DNA of 64,000 nucleotides from positions 153,267-217,266 of the forward strand of contig CAKZXA010000032.1 of assembly GCA_937922045.1 (NCBI GenBank). Direction: 5' to 3'. The translations under genes were made by a program, and so were the position numbers. The notes under the pieces were generated by a model. The model saw only the letters and a list, made by a program, of their open reading frames with translations. It was not told where the DNA came from and made no database searches. Of the stretch, positions 10,386 through 19,335 are shown in pieces (position 1 is the first letter of the stretch; every line of letters starts with the position of its first letter). This DNA comes from an uncultured Acidimicrobiales bacterium (GTDB lineage: Bacteria > Actinomycetota > Acidimicrobiia > Acidimicrobiales > SZUA-35).

Positions 10386-11825
10386 ATGACCGAGACTAGG
10401 CGGCCCCGTCGGGGCATCATCGGCTACGGCACGTACGTGCCGTACTACCGCTTGCAGCGTTCGGCTATCACCGACGCCTTGGGCACAGGGGGTGGGCGCG
10501 GGACGAGGGCCGTGGCTTCCTTCGATGAAGACGCGACCTCCATGGCTGTGGAGGCCGCACGTAGAGCGGTCAGGAACCTGGAAGCCAACGGATCACCGTT
10601 TGCGCTGGATGCGCTCTACTTTGCTACCGCCACGCCGCCTTATCTCGACAAGACAAACGCCAACGTGATCCACGCCGCATTGGATTTACCGTCGGCGGTG
10701 TTTGCAGCCGACATGGTTGGTTCCTCCCGCTCACTCGGCGGCGCCTTGCGGGCCGCGATGGGCTCGCCCCACCCCACGATGGTAGCTTCAGCCGATCTGC
10801 GTTCGGGGCGCCCTGGATCGACCGATGAAGCCAGCACCGGTGATGCCGGTGTTGCCCTCATCTTCGGAAACGAGACCGATGCTCCCGTTCTGGCGGAACC
10901 GATCGCATCGGCCTCGGCGACCGCCGAGTTCCTTGACCGCTGGCGCCTTCCCGCCTGGAATTACTCCCGCCAGTGGGAGGAGCGGTTCGGCGAGCACGCC
11001 TACCTGCCACTCGTGACCGAAGCCGTCGACGCCGCCTTGAAGCAGGCCGAGCTCGAGCCGTCCGACCTCGATCTGGTGCTGGTCACCGGCCTCCATGCCC
11101 GGGCCGTTCGCGGTGCCGTGGCCGCCGCTGGGCTCGGGGCGGTAACGGTCGGCGATGATCTCGTGGCTGTCCTCGGGAATACAGGAACACCTCACCTCGG
11201 TGTCGTGCTCGCTTCTGCGCTCGATCGGGCCGAGCCAAACCAGACGATCATGACGATCCATCTGGCCGATGGCGCCGACGTTGGCGTGTTCCGAACCACC
11301 GATGCCCTAGCGAACTACACCAACGGTTCGCCCGTCGCGACCCAGCTCGGTAGCGGAACCGACGGGCTGGACTACAACACCTTCTTGACCTGGCGTGGCT
11401 TCCTCGATCGCGAACCGCCTCGTCGCCCCGATCCTGTCGCACCGGCGGCGCCTCCGTCGTTGCGATCCCAGCGGTGGAAATATGGTTTCGTCGGCTCACG
11501 CGACGAATCCAGCGGTGCGATCCATCTTCCACCTCAGCGGGTCTCGGTCAAGGGTGGCGCGGTCGACGAAATGGAGCCGGTTCCGATGGCCGACGTGCCG
11601 GCCACCGTCGTCACCTTTACGATCGACCGCCTTGCCTACTCGTTGTCACCCCCCGTCGTCGCAGTCGTCATCGACTTCGACGGGGGCGGGCGTTTCCAAT
11701 GCCAGCTCACCGATGTAAACCCAGATGATGTCAGCATTGGCGACCGAGTGACGATGACGTTCCGAAAGTTGTCGACCGCCGAAGGTGTGCACAACTATTT
11801 CTGGAAAGCCCGTCCCGCTGCCTGA
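10386..11825 (+). CDS. KAS-III/HMG-CoA synthase-like protein fused to a DUF35 OB-fold, catalytic Cys absent
   Basis: Residues ~5-330 follow the thiolase-like fold of KAS III/HMG-CoA synthase: GIIGYGTYVPYYRL at the start, a nucleophile-elbow-like GSSRSLGGAL and a GNTGTPHLGV segment. Where HMG-CoA synthase and KAS III have their active-site Cys, this protein has Ser; its only Cys is in the C-terminal domain (FQCQL). The last ~110 residues resemble a DUF35 acyl-CoA-binding OB fold, but the usual CxxC...CxxC zinc ribbon is missing. The next gene is a thiolase, an arrangement known from DUF35/thiolase complexes. It is probably a structural or acyl-CoA-channelling partner rather than a condensing enzyme. 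Start is ATG 10386. Confidence 0.75.
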   Translation: MTETRRPRRGIIGYGTYVPYYRLQRSAITDALGTGGGRGTRAVASFDEDATSMAVEAARRAVRNLEANGSPFALDALYFATATPPYLDKTNANVIHAALDLPSAVFAADMVGSSRSLGGALRAAMGSPHPTMVASADLRSGRPGSTDEASTGDAGVALIFGNETDAPVLAEPIASASATAEFLDRWRLPAWNYSRQWEERFGEHAYLPLVTEAVDAALKQAELEPSDLDLVLVTGLHARAVRGAVAAAGLGAVTVGDDLVAVLGNTGTPHLGVVLASALDRAEPNQTIMTIHLADGADVGVFRTTDALANYTNGSPVATQLGSGTDGLDYNTFLTWRGFLDREPPRRPDPVAPAAPPSLRSQRWKYGFVGSRDESSGAIHLPPQRVSVKGGAVDEMEPVPMADVPATVVTFTIDRLAYSLSPPVVAVVIDFDGGGRFQCQLTDVNPDDVSIGDRVTMTFRKLSTAEGVHNYFWKARPAA

Positions 11826-11897
11826 TCTCCATCACCAGCAACCAATCCACCAGCAAACGAGAACACGAAAGCTCGAGACACAAGGACCAAAAGAACC

Positions 11898-13100
11898 ATG
11901 GCCTCAAAAGGAATCAAAGACCAAGTAGCCATCGTCGGTATGGGGTGCACCCCCTTCGGCGAGCACTGGGATAAATCGGTTGATGACATGCTCATCGAAG
12001 CCTCGTCGGAGGCCTATGCCGATGCTGGCATAGCTCAGGACGATGTCGACGCCTACTGGTTCGGTACGCTCGGTTCGGGCGTTTCGGGCCTCACCCTGAG
12101 TAGGGCACTGAAGATCGATTACAAGCCGGTGACCCGGGTCGAAAACATGTGTGCGACCGGTTCTGAAGCCTTCCGCAACGCGTGCTATGCCGTTGCTTCG
12201 GGGGCCTACGACCTTGTGGCTGCCATCGGTGTTGAGAAACTGAAAGACAATGGCATGTCGGGCCTCGTCGGCGCTCCGCTCCCGAGCGATGGGACCCGAC
12301 CTGAGCTTACTGCGCCTGCCATGTTCTCACTTCTGGCGCCCGCCTATGCCAAGAAGTACGGGGTGGACGAGGCCGAGATGAAGGATGTGTTGACGCGCAT
12401 CGCCTGGAAGAATCACTACAACGGCGCTCGCAATCCTCGGGCCCAGTTCCGCAAGGAAGTGAGCAAGGAAAAGATCTGTAATGCGCCCCTGATCGCTGGT
12501 CAGCTCGGAATTTTCGACTGCTCGGGTGTCTCCGATGGCTCGGCCATGGCCATCATCTGTCGGGCTGAGGACGCGCACAAGTACACCGACAAGCCACTGT
12601 ACGTGAAGGCGTTGGCCTTCGCCGCAGGGCCTGCTGCTGGCCCGATCGACCCGGACTATGACTACACCACCTTCAACGAGGTTTCGGCGAGCGTCGCCGA
12701 CGCCTACGCCCAGGCCGACATAACCGACCCTCGGGCTGAGATCGCCATGGCTGAGGTGCATGATTGCTTCACGCCAACCGAGCTGGTGCTCATGGAAGAT
12801 CTCGGCTTTGCTGAGCGAGGATTGGGCTGGAAGGAGGTGCTGGCCGGAACCTTTGATCTCGACGGCGAACTACCGATCAACCCCGACGGCGGCCTCAAGA
12901 GCTTCGGCCACCCCATTGGAGCGTCCGGCCTGCGAATGTTGTTCGAATGCTGGCTGCAGTTGCGCCAGGAGGCTCCCGATGATCGTCAGATCCGGTCGGT
13001 AACCGAGGATGGCAAGACGCTGGGGATGACCCACAACCTGGGCGGAGCGCCTGGCGAGTGCGTTAGCTTCGTGTCCATCGTCGGGAGCGAGTTGGGCTAA
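11898..13100 (+). CDS. Thiolase family acetyl-CoA acetyltransferase (SCP2-thiolase-like)
   Basis: A full-length 400-residue thiolase. It has the nucleophile Cys in VENMCATGSEAFR (~res 90), AMAEVHDCFTPTEL, and the HPIGASG box (GGLKSFGHPIGASG) near the C-terminus that supplies the general-base His. The MCATGSEA context and lack of a long loop domain place it with SCP2/SCPx-type thiolases of lipid or acetoacetyl-CoA metabolism. It lies 72 nt downstream of the KAS-III/DUF35 fusion and probably forms a complex with it. The ATG at 11898 is preceded by a purine-rich stretch. Confidence 0.88.
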   Translation: MASKGIKDQVAIVGMGCTPFGEHWDKSVDDMLIEASSEAYADAGIAQDDVDAYWFGTLGSGVSGLTLSRALKIDYKPVTRVENMCATGSEAFRNACYAVASGAYDLVAAIGVEKLKDNGMSGLVGAPLPSDGTRPELTAPAMFSLLAPAYAKKYGVDEAEMKDVLTRIAWKNHYNGARNPRAQFRKEVSKEKICNAPLIAGQLGIFDCSGVSDGSAMAIICRAEDAHKYTDKPLYVKALAFAAGPAAGPIDPDYDYTTFNEVSASVADAYAQADITDPRAEIAMAEVHDCFTPTELVLMEDLGFAERGLGWKEVLAGTFDLDGELPINPDGGLKSFGHPIGASGLRMLFECWLQLRQEAPDDRQIRSVTEDGKTLGMTHNLGGAPGECVSFVSIVGSELG

Positions 13101-13110
13101 GGGCCCGGTC

Positions 13111-13830
13111 TCAGCAGGCGAGCGGCAGCGGTTCGGCGCCGCCGGGTGCCGTCGCTCGCAGCTCATCCAACGCATCGACAAGTTCAACGGCAGCAATAGC
13201 CCAACCGCGCGTGTCGGAACGGGTGGTAGCGAAGATCATGCCGACGACCGAACCCTGCTCGTCGAGTACGGCGGCGCCCGAGTCGCCGCGTTCGATGTCG
13301 GCGTCGAGCTCGATGGCCTCACGGCGCCCCTCGCCATCTAGCGTGACGGTCACCGCTCTGCGCACGGATGCTGATTTGGGCTCAAGCCCGTCGCCTTTGG
13401 AGACGGTGGCTACCGTTAGCGGCTGCTGTTCTACCACGGTTGAACCTTGCTCTTCGAGGACGAGCGACCCGGATAGCGGCACTGAACGACTCGACCGCAA
13501 GCGGAAGATCGCTATGTCTTTAGCCTCGTCCCGGTAGACGAGATCGGCGGCGACAGGCTCGCCGTCAGGTTCGGCGACGGTAATCGATTTCGCCTTCTCG
13601 AGAGGGTGGGCTGCCGAGAAGACAAGCGACGCCGAGATGGCGAACCCGTTTGCCACCTGGGGGCCGCCCCCACACTCGCCGATCTCCACATAGAGCGCGC
13701 CGGCGAACGGTTCTCGGTCGCCTTGATCGCTACAGCCGGCCCCCGCTGCGAGCAGCACAACAAGCAGGGAAAGGCCTACAGCGAGATGCCTAGCAGGAGG
13801 CCATCGAGTCGACGTAGGAACCACGAGCAC
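13111..13830 (-). CDS. Trypsin-like serine protease, predicted lipoprotein
   Basis: The 239-residue product begins with a hydrophobic signal ending in a lipobox (LLAAGAGC), so it is likely lipid-anchored outside the membrane. A chymotrypsin-fold catalytic triad is visible: His in VFSAAHPLEK, Asp in EAKDIAIFRL and Ser in ERGDSGAAVL. The spacing fits a compact single-domain protease without a PDZ domain. Two Cys lie after the lipobox Cys: one near the N-terminus of the domain and one at the very C-terminus (LPLAC). The substrate is unknown. It converges with the thiolase gene (10 nt apart). Confidence 0.82.
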   Translation of the reverse strand: MLVVPTSTRWPPARHLAVGLSLLVVLLAAGAGCSDQGDREPFAGALYVEIGECGGGPQVANGFAISASLVFSAAHPLEKAKSITVAEPDGEPVAADLVYRDEAKDIAIFRLRSSRSVPLSGSLVLEEQGSTVVEQQPLTVATVSKGDGLEPKSASVRRAVTVTLDGEGRREAIELDADIERGDSGAAVLDEQGSVVGMIFATTRSDTRGWAIAAVELVDALDELRATAPGGAEPLPLAC

Positions 13831-13931
13831 GAGGCTACATCGTCGTGGCTCATCTTCGGCTCCGTCATGTAGGTGTCATGACCCCGTCTGCGACGTTGGA
13901 ATTTGGGCATACTTTGGTGCACGCTTCATGA

Positions 13932-14444
13932 GTGTCAACGAATTCGGCGGGGTACTCGATACTGGGCCTCGATGCTTCGGCGCTCGTCGGCGCAACCTGG
14001 TTACCGGATGATTCTCTGATGTTGAGCGACATCCTGAGCTCGACCGGAATTCCGTTCGAGGGCGCGGCCATACCGGTGGCCTTGCACGAGGCGCGTTCCT
14101 CGGAGGCCACCTTTGATGCCGCCGAGTGGGCTGCTGAGCTGATCGTCACCCAGGGGGGCCGGTTCTTTGTCTGTCTGCCGACGGCAATCCGAGATGCAAC
14201 CGCTCTATCTCACCCGCTGGCTGTTGGTCCCCGATCCTGGAATCACGCGATCGCCATGGTGCGTCGCCTCGAAGCGATGTGCCAGCGTTACGGTCTCGAA
14301 CTAGTCGTTCCGGAGGAACGCAACGGAGCGTTGGTCGACGATAGTCGACTCGATCTTCACAAGCCGATCGGCTATGTTCTCGATACCGCCGGGTTGGCGA
14401 AGCAGGGCATGGAACCACGCCGGCTCACCGCCCGTCCAGCCTGA
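13932..14444 (+). CDS. Short xylose-isomerase-like TIM-barrel-related protein (hypothetical)
   Basis: A 170-residue protein with GTG start that I cannot assign firmly. The flow of the sequence (SLMLSDILSSTGIPFEGAAIP, a mid helix-strand unit ending in FFVCLP, then MVRRLEAMCQRYGLELVV) resembles the repeating beta/alpha units of sugar-phosphate isomerase/epimerase TIM barrels, but those are usually ~260-290 residues, so this would be about half a barrel. No clear metal-ligand set is visible. It lies 50 nt upstream of the hydroxyacid dehydrogenase and may be co-transcribed with it. It may be a shortened family member or a decayed gene. Confidence 0.5.
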   Translation: MSTNSAGYSILGLDASALVGATWLPDDSLMLSDILSSTGIPFEGAAIPVALHEARSSEATFDAAEWAAELIVTQGGRFFVCLPTAIRDATALSHPLAVGPRSWNHAIAMVRRLEAMCQRYGLELVVPEERNGALVDDSRLDLHKPIGYVLDTAGLAKQGMEPRRLTARPA

Positions 14445-14494
14445 GCGGCGACACCGCCATCCCAGGGAGTTCGAGGAAGTTTGAGGACGTTTTG

Positions 14495-15442
14495 GTGAAT
14501 ACCGTTTCGATCGCCCATGTCGACCGGACCTATGAGAGCCTGGACCGTTGGACAAAGGGTCGGCTTCACGTGGTCGGACCCGAGGATGAAGCCCTCAGCG
14601 AGGCTGTCGTGGCTATCGTCGGCGGACCAACCTGGGACGCGGCTCGATTCGATCTTGCACCAAAACTCAAGGTATTGGCCCGTACGGGGATCGGTGTGGA
14701 CGCTGTCGACCTTGAAGAAGCAACCCGCCGCGGCGTGTTGGTCACCAACACTCCTGAGGGCCCGACGGTTTCGACCGCCGAACATGCCATCGCCCTGCTC
14801 TTCGCAGTAGCGAAGACATTGCCCGCCCACCAGCGAAGGTTGCGTGAGGCGACGGGAGGATATGCCGGCGTGAGCACGGCTGTCGAGCTCGACGGTCTGA
14901 CTATCGGATTGTTGGGATTCGGGCGTATCGCTCGCCGAACCGCTCGTATCGCGGCCGCCGTCGGCATGGAGGTTTTGGCCCACGATCCTTATCTGGCTGC
15001 AAGCGATCTCGTCGATGGCCCGCCGGTACGTCTGGTCGACTTCGATGGGCTATTGGCCGAGTCACATGTCCTCTCGCTGCACGCCCCGCTAACCGAGGCG
15101 ACCACCGGATTGTTCTCGGCGCCTATCCTTGCGCGCTGTCGGCCTGGGGCAATCCTGATCAACGCCGCTCGCGGCGGCCTGGTCGACACCGACGCTCTGG
15201 TCGAGGCGTTGCGCTCTGGCCAGCTCGCCGCCGCCGGCCTCGATGTGACGGAGCCGGAACCTCTCGACCCTGATCACCCCTTGCTGGCGATGGAAAACGT
15301 CGTCGTGACCCCCCACATAGCGTCGTCGACGGTGGTCGGGCGCGATCGCATGATGCGCATGGCGATCGAGCAGGCCCTGCTGGCGCTCGATGGCGAGCGA
15401 CCAACCCATCTCGTCAACGAGGCGGCCTGGTCAAACCGCTGA
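14495..15442 (+). CDS. D-isomer-specific 2-hydroxyacid dehydrogenase
   Basis: A 315-residue NAD-dependent dehydrogenase of the D-2-hydroxyacid family. The Rossmann motif is GLLGFGRIARRTA, followed by the Asp of LAHDP that selects NAD(H). Catalytic residues are visible: Arg in NAARGGLVD, Glu in DVTEPEPLD and His in VVTPHIASST. It reduces a 2-oxoacid to the D-hydroxyacid or the reverse; phosphoglycerate-type or glyoxylate-type activity cannot be told apart here. There is no ACT domain. GTG 14495 is preferred because GAGGA lies 7 nt upstream; TTG 14492 is adjacent and in frame. Confidence 0.88.
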   Translation: MNTVSIAHVDRTYESLDRWTKGRLHVVGPEDEALSEAVVAIVGGPTWDAARFDLAPKLKVLARTGIGVDAVDLEEATRRGVLVTNTPEGPTVSTAEHAIALLFAVAKTLPAHQRRLREATGGYAGVSTAVELDGLTIGLLGFGRIARRTARIAAAVGMEVLAHDPYLAASDLVDGPPVRLVDFDGLLAESHVLSLHAPLTEATTGLFSAPILARCRPGAILINAARGGLVDTDALVEALRSGQLAAAGLDVTEPEPLDPDHPLLAMENVVVTPHIASSTVVGRDRMMRMAIEQALLALDGERPTHLVNEAAWSNR

Positions 15443-15452
15443 GCCGAGGATG

Positions 15453-16211
15453 CTAGAAGGCGGTGCCCCCGTCGATCTTCAGGATCGAGCCGGTCGTATA
15501 GCTTGAGGCGTCGGATGCGAAATAGAGAGCGGCGCCGACAATTTCGTCGGCCTCGCCGCCTCGCTGGAGTGGGATCTCACGTTGGGCGGTGCGTTCGAAC
15601 TCATCCAAGTTCCATGCCTTCGAGATGTCGGTCATGAAGGGCCCGGGCATGATGGTGTTGACCCGAACGGTTGGGGCGTAGGCACGGGCGAACGACTGAG
15701 TCATGTTGTTGACCGCTGCCTTGGCGCCGCCATAGATCGCCTCATTGGGCGTTGGTCTTACAGAGGCGATCGAGCTCACGTTGATGATGGACCCGCCGCC
15801 CTCGGCGGCCATTCGTTCTCCAAAGAGGGCCGACAAGCGAAACGGTCCCTTGAAGTTGACGTCGAGCACCTTGTCGAACAGGGCCTCGGTCACGTTGGTT
15901 AGAGAATCGTAGAGAGGCGACATGCCCGCATTGTTGACCAGGATGTCGCAGCGACCGAATCGCTCATAGACGGTTTCGAAGAGCGTGTCGCACTGATCCC
16001 AATGGCCGACATGGCACGCCACCGGGAGCGCCTGGCGTTCGGTCTGGTTCGTTACCTCGGCTGCCAGCAGTTCACAGGCCGGAAGTTTACGGCTGGCGAT
16101 GACTACGTCGGCCCCTGCTTCAGCGAAGGCGCGGACCATAGAGCGTCCGAGTCCCCGGCTTCCACCGGTTACCACGGCCACCTTGCCGGTGAGGTCGAAG
16201 AGGTCGTTCAT
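15453..16211 (-). CDS. SDR family oxidoreductase (3-oxoacyl reductase-like)
   Basis: A classical 252-residue short-chain dehydrogenase. It has the TGGSRGLG cofactor motif at ~res 15, NNAGMS, the catalytic Ser in INVSSIASV and the YxxxK pair in AIYGGAKAAV. The C-terminal SYTTGSILKIDGG segment is typical of FabG-like enzymes. Arg/Lys after the glycine motif (ASRK) suggest NADPH. Substrate unknown. It converges with the hydroxyacid dehydrogenase (10 nt apart) and is transcribed divergently from the thioesterase gene. Confidence 0.88.
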   Translation of the reverse strand: MNDLFDLTGKVAVVTGGSRGLGRSMVRAFAEAGADVVIASRKLPACELLAAEVTNQTERQALPVACHVGHWDQCDTLFETVYERFGRCDILVNNAGMSPLYDSLTNVTEALFDKVLDVNFKGPFRLSALFGERMAAEGGGSIINVSSIASVRPTPNEAIYGGAKAAVNNMTQSFARAYAPTVRVNTIMPGPFMTDISKAWNLDEFERTAQREIPLQRGGEADEIVGAALYFASDASSYTTGSILKIDGGTAF

Positions 16212-16351
16212 GGGTGCTTCCTACCTGTCGTTTCTCGCCCCCAGCGGCATGTCGGGTTCTGGGCATCTACCGTTCCGCTGGGATCGTAGCGGCAAGATCA
16301 CCTTGTGATCCATCTAGGCTGGACGCTCGAACGCCGGAGAAAGCGCCCATC

Positions 16352-17257
16352 GTGGAGAAGTCGAAGCACGTGAGAGACAACGCCGACACCACCCTGTCGC
16401 CATCCGAGCCGGTCCCGATCGCTGAGGTCGACTTCGGTGACCTCATGGACTTGCGCAAACACGGTCCAGACACGTTCATGGGCCTGTCGCCCCGCTATCC
16501 GTGGGGTCGACTCTTCGGCGGCCAGGTCATCGCCCAGAGTTTGCGGGCTGCCCAGCTTTCGGTAGCCGACAGCTACAACATTCACTCTCTGCATGCCTAT
16601 TTCATCAGAGGGGGAACGCACAAGGAGCCGGTTCGCTTCGAGGTTGATCGAATCCGTAATGGTCGCTCCTTCGTGACCCGCCGCGTGGTGGCTCGCCAAT
16701 CGTCAGGCGCCATTCTGAACCTCTCGTGCTCGTTTCAAGTAACCGAGGCCGAGGCCGATGTGCAAACCGCCCAACCGCCGTTGGAGGTGCCAGGACCGGA
16801 GTCAGCGGCCGATACGGGGTGGGGACAGGGCTTGCTTGAAAGGCGACCGGTGCTAACCGAGCACGCCCACACACTCACCTGGGTGAAGCTGCGTGCTGCC
16901 GATATCACCGATCCATCTCTGATGGCATGTGCGCTGGCTTTCATGTCGGACTCCGTACCTACCGGAGGGGTTCGTTCGGCCCATCCGATCCAGGTCGAAC
17001 GCTCGAAAGTGCGAGAAACATTCGTCGGTGCCAGCCTTGATCACGTCGTGTACTTTCAGCGTCTCCCCACGACCTTGGATCAATGGTTCTTGGCCGATGT
17101 TCGCTGCCATGGGCTGGTCGGAGGCCGCGGTGTTTCCGTCGGCGATCTCTACGACCCGGCCGGGACGCAGGTTCTGACCATTGTCCAGGAAGTCCTGTTG
17201 CGGCAACGGCGCCGCGAAACCGGGGGAGAAGCCGGGCTCAGCGGTAAAGATATTTAG
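16352..17257 (+). CDS. tesB: Acyl-CoA thioesterase II
   Basis: The 301-residue protein has the double hot-dog arrangement of TesB. The first hot dog contains LFGGQVIAQSL and SLHAYFIRGG, the second FMSDSVPTGGVRSAHPIQ and the Asp-containing LDHVVYFQR. Residues resembling the family Asp/Thr/Gln triad are present but were not aligned in detail. It hydrolyses acyl-CoA to free acid and CoA. GTG 16352 is chosen because GGAGAAAG lies ~10 nt upstream and the product is then normal TesB length; the frame continues upstream into non-conserved sequence. Confidence 0.88.
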   Translation: MEKSKHVRDNADTTLSPSEPVPIAEVDFGDLMDLRKHGPDTFMGLSPRYPWGRLFGGQVIAQSLRAAQLSVADSYNIHSLHAYFIRGGTHKEPVRFEVDRIRNGRSFVTRRVVARQSSGAILNLSCSFQVTEAEADVQTAQPPLEVPGPESAADTGWGQGLLERRPVLTEHAHTLTWVKLRAADITDPSLMACALAFMSDSVPTGGVRSAHPIQVERSKVRETFVGASLDHVVYFQRLPTTLDQWFLADVRCHGLVGGRGVSVGDLYDPAGTQVLTIVQEVLLRQRRRETGGEAGLSGKDI

Positions 17258-17263
17258 CCGTTG

Positions 17264-19102
17264 TCAGCCAGCGAGTAGCTGGCGCACGGTGGAGGCCACG
17301 CCGATGGCGTCGAGGCCGATGTTGGCCAGGATCACGTCGGCCTTGGCATGGGCGAGGTAGCGGGTTGGGACACCGAGAACTCGTACGAGAGGATCCGATG
17401 GTCCGTTGCGGGCCAGATGGCTTGCGACCATTGAACCGATGCCCCCGTCGGCTAGACCGTCCTCGATGGTGACGACGATCCGGTGACCGTATGCGTCGTC
17501 GAGCATGACAGGATCGAGGGGCTTGGCCACCCGAGGATCCCAGACCGTAGCTGAGATGCCCTCCTCGGCAAGCAGATCGGCAGCGCCTTGAGCCGCGGCG
17601 AACATCTTGCCAACACCTATCAGGCAGACATCGGAACCTTCGCGATCTCTACGGGCGCTAAGACCACGGCCGACCTCGTCGTCGCCGACCGATGGGGCAG
17701 GGGTCTTCGGCCAGCGGATGGTGACAGGGCCGGAGGTGATTTCGTAGGCGTCGTTCAGCATCTGCTGGAGTTCCTGGTACGACGACGGACAGAAAATGGT
17801 CATACCGGAGATCTTCGACATGAGCACCATGTCGAAGATGCCGTGATGGGAGGGTCCGTCGTCGCCGGTGATGCCAGCCCGATCGAGGCAGAAGATCACC
17901 GGTTGTTCGTGCAACCCGACGTCGAGATTCGCCTGGTCGAAGGCTCTGCTGAGAAAGGTCGAGTAGAGGGCGACGACCGGGCGCAGGCCACCCATTGCCA
18001 TACCAGCGGCGGCGGTGACAGCGTGTTGTTCGGCGATACCAACGTCGATGAGCCGGTCAGGAAATCGTTCGCAGAAGGGGAGCAGGCCGGTCGAATCGGG
18101 CATCGCCGCAGTAATGGCGATGAGATCTTCGTGTTCTTCGGCCAGCTTGAGCATGGCCTCGGTAAAGGCAGCGGTGTAGCTCTCGGGCTTGACGCCACCG
18201 ATGTCGTGCATATTCTTTATCGGGTCGTTCTCAGCCGGTGCGTAGCCGCGCCCTTTTTGCGTCTGTACGTGGAGTACCACCGGGCCGGTGAACTGACCAG
18301 CGTTGGCCAGAGCGGTTTCGATCTGCTCGATGTCGTGTCCGTCGAAGGGGCCCATGTAGCGGACGCCGAGAGGTTCGAAGAAGGCTTGGGGCTCGAGCGC
18401 TTCACGGATCGCAGCCTTTGAGGCCTGGATGCCGGTCATCGACCATCGGCCTACAAGGGGGAGTTTGGCGGCCAGGCTCTCAAGCCGACGCTGACGTTTC
18501 ATGTACACAGGGTTGGATCGGATCTTGACGAGGCTCTCAGAGAGAAGCGAGATCGTTGGAGCGTAAGATCTTCCGTTGTCGTTGAGAACAATGGTGACGT
18601 TGGCCTGTGAATGTCCAAGGTTGTTGAGACCCTCAAAGGCCATACCGCCTGTGAGCGAACCGTCGCCCAGGAGAGCGACCACCCGTCGATCGCTGTCTCC
18701 CTTGGCCGCGAAGGCGGTGGCGAGCCCATGGGCATAGCCGAGAACGGTCGAGGCGTGGCTGTTTTCGATCCAGTCGTGGGTGGATTCGACCTGGCTGGGG
18801 TAGCCGGACATGCCACCCTCTTCCCTCAGGTTGTCGAATCCGCCGGTGCGCCCGGTCAGCATTTTGTGGACGTAGGCCTGATGGCCGGTATCGAACAGCA
18901 GCACATCCTTCGGCGAGTCCAACACGCGGTGCAGGGCCACCGTCAGTTCGACGATGCCGAGATTCGAACCGAGGTGGCCACCGGATTTGCTGGCGTTTAC
19001 CTTGTCGACGATGAAGGAACGGATCTCCGCGCACAGCTGATTCAGCTGGTCATCATCGAGCGTCCGAAGGTCCGAAGGGGTGGAGATCTGCTGCAGAATC
19101 AT
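17264..19102 (-). CDS. dxs: 1-deoxy-D-xylulose-5-phosphate synthase
   Basis: The 612-residue enzyme condenses pyruvate and glyceraldehyde-3-phosphate to DXP, the first step of the MEP isoprenoid pathway (and a thiamine/PLP precursor). Seen in order: SGGHLGSNLGIVELTVALH, TGHQAYVHKMLTGR, the thiamine diphosphate motif GDGSLTGGMAFEGLNN, the pyrimidine-binding domain with VGIAEQHAV, DRAGITGDDGPSHHG, and a C-terminal transketolase domain. ATG 19102 gives the usual N-terminus; a GTG three codons upstream is also possible. It is monocistronic, converging with tesB 6 nt away. Its product would feed the polyprenyl lipids used by the glycosyltransferases at 5.8-9.4 kb. Confidence 0.95.
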   Translation of the reverse strand: MILQQISTPSDLRTLDDDQLNQLCAEIRSFIVDKVNASKSGGHLGSNLGIVELTVALHRVLDSPKDVLLFDTGHQAYVHKMLTGRTGGFDNLREEGGMSGYPSQVESTHDWIENSHASTVLGYAHGLATAFAAKGDSDRRVVALLGDGSLTGGMAFEGLNNLGHSQANVTIVLNDNGRSYAPTISLLSESLVKIRSNPVYMKRQRRLESLAAKLPLVGRWSMTGIQASKAAIREALEPQAFFEPLGVRYMGPFDGHDIEQIETALANAGQFTGPVVLHVQTQKGRGYAPAENDPIKNMHDIGGVKPESYTAAFTEAMLKLAEEHEDLIAITAAMPDSTGLLPFCERFPDRLIDVGIAEQHAVTAAAGMAMGGLRPVVALYSTFLSRAFDQANLDVGLHEQPVIFCLDRAGITGDDGPSHHGIFDMVLMSKISGMTIFCPSSYQELQQMLNDAYEITSGPVTIRWPKTPAPSVGDDEVGRGLSARRDREGSDVCLIGVGKMFAAAQGAADLLAEEGISATVWDPRVAKPLDPVMLDDAYGHRIVVTIEDGLADGGIGSMVASHLARNGPSDPLVRVLGVPTRYLAHAKADVILANIGLDAIGVASTVRQLLAG

Positions 19103-19335
19103 GCTACTCACTTACCGTTATCGGTACTGGCTAAGATCCAGCGTATCGGTGCCACGCTAACCGTCGAGCAACGGTCAGCTCGGAGGCGTGCGAATGCTGC
19201 GCTGGCCATCCGGACGGGCCCGCATTCCTACTAACCGTATCCGTTTCGTCGCCTGGCCTTGTGTCGACGGCGTGCGGTTCTTGCGCAGGTCTGAAGCTGT
19301 CGACTGCCATCCGAGGATGATTCGAGGGAACAGAT

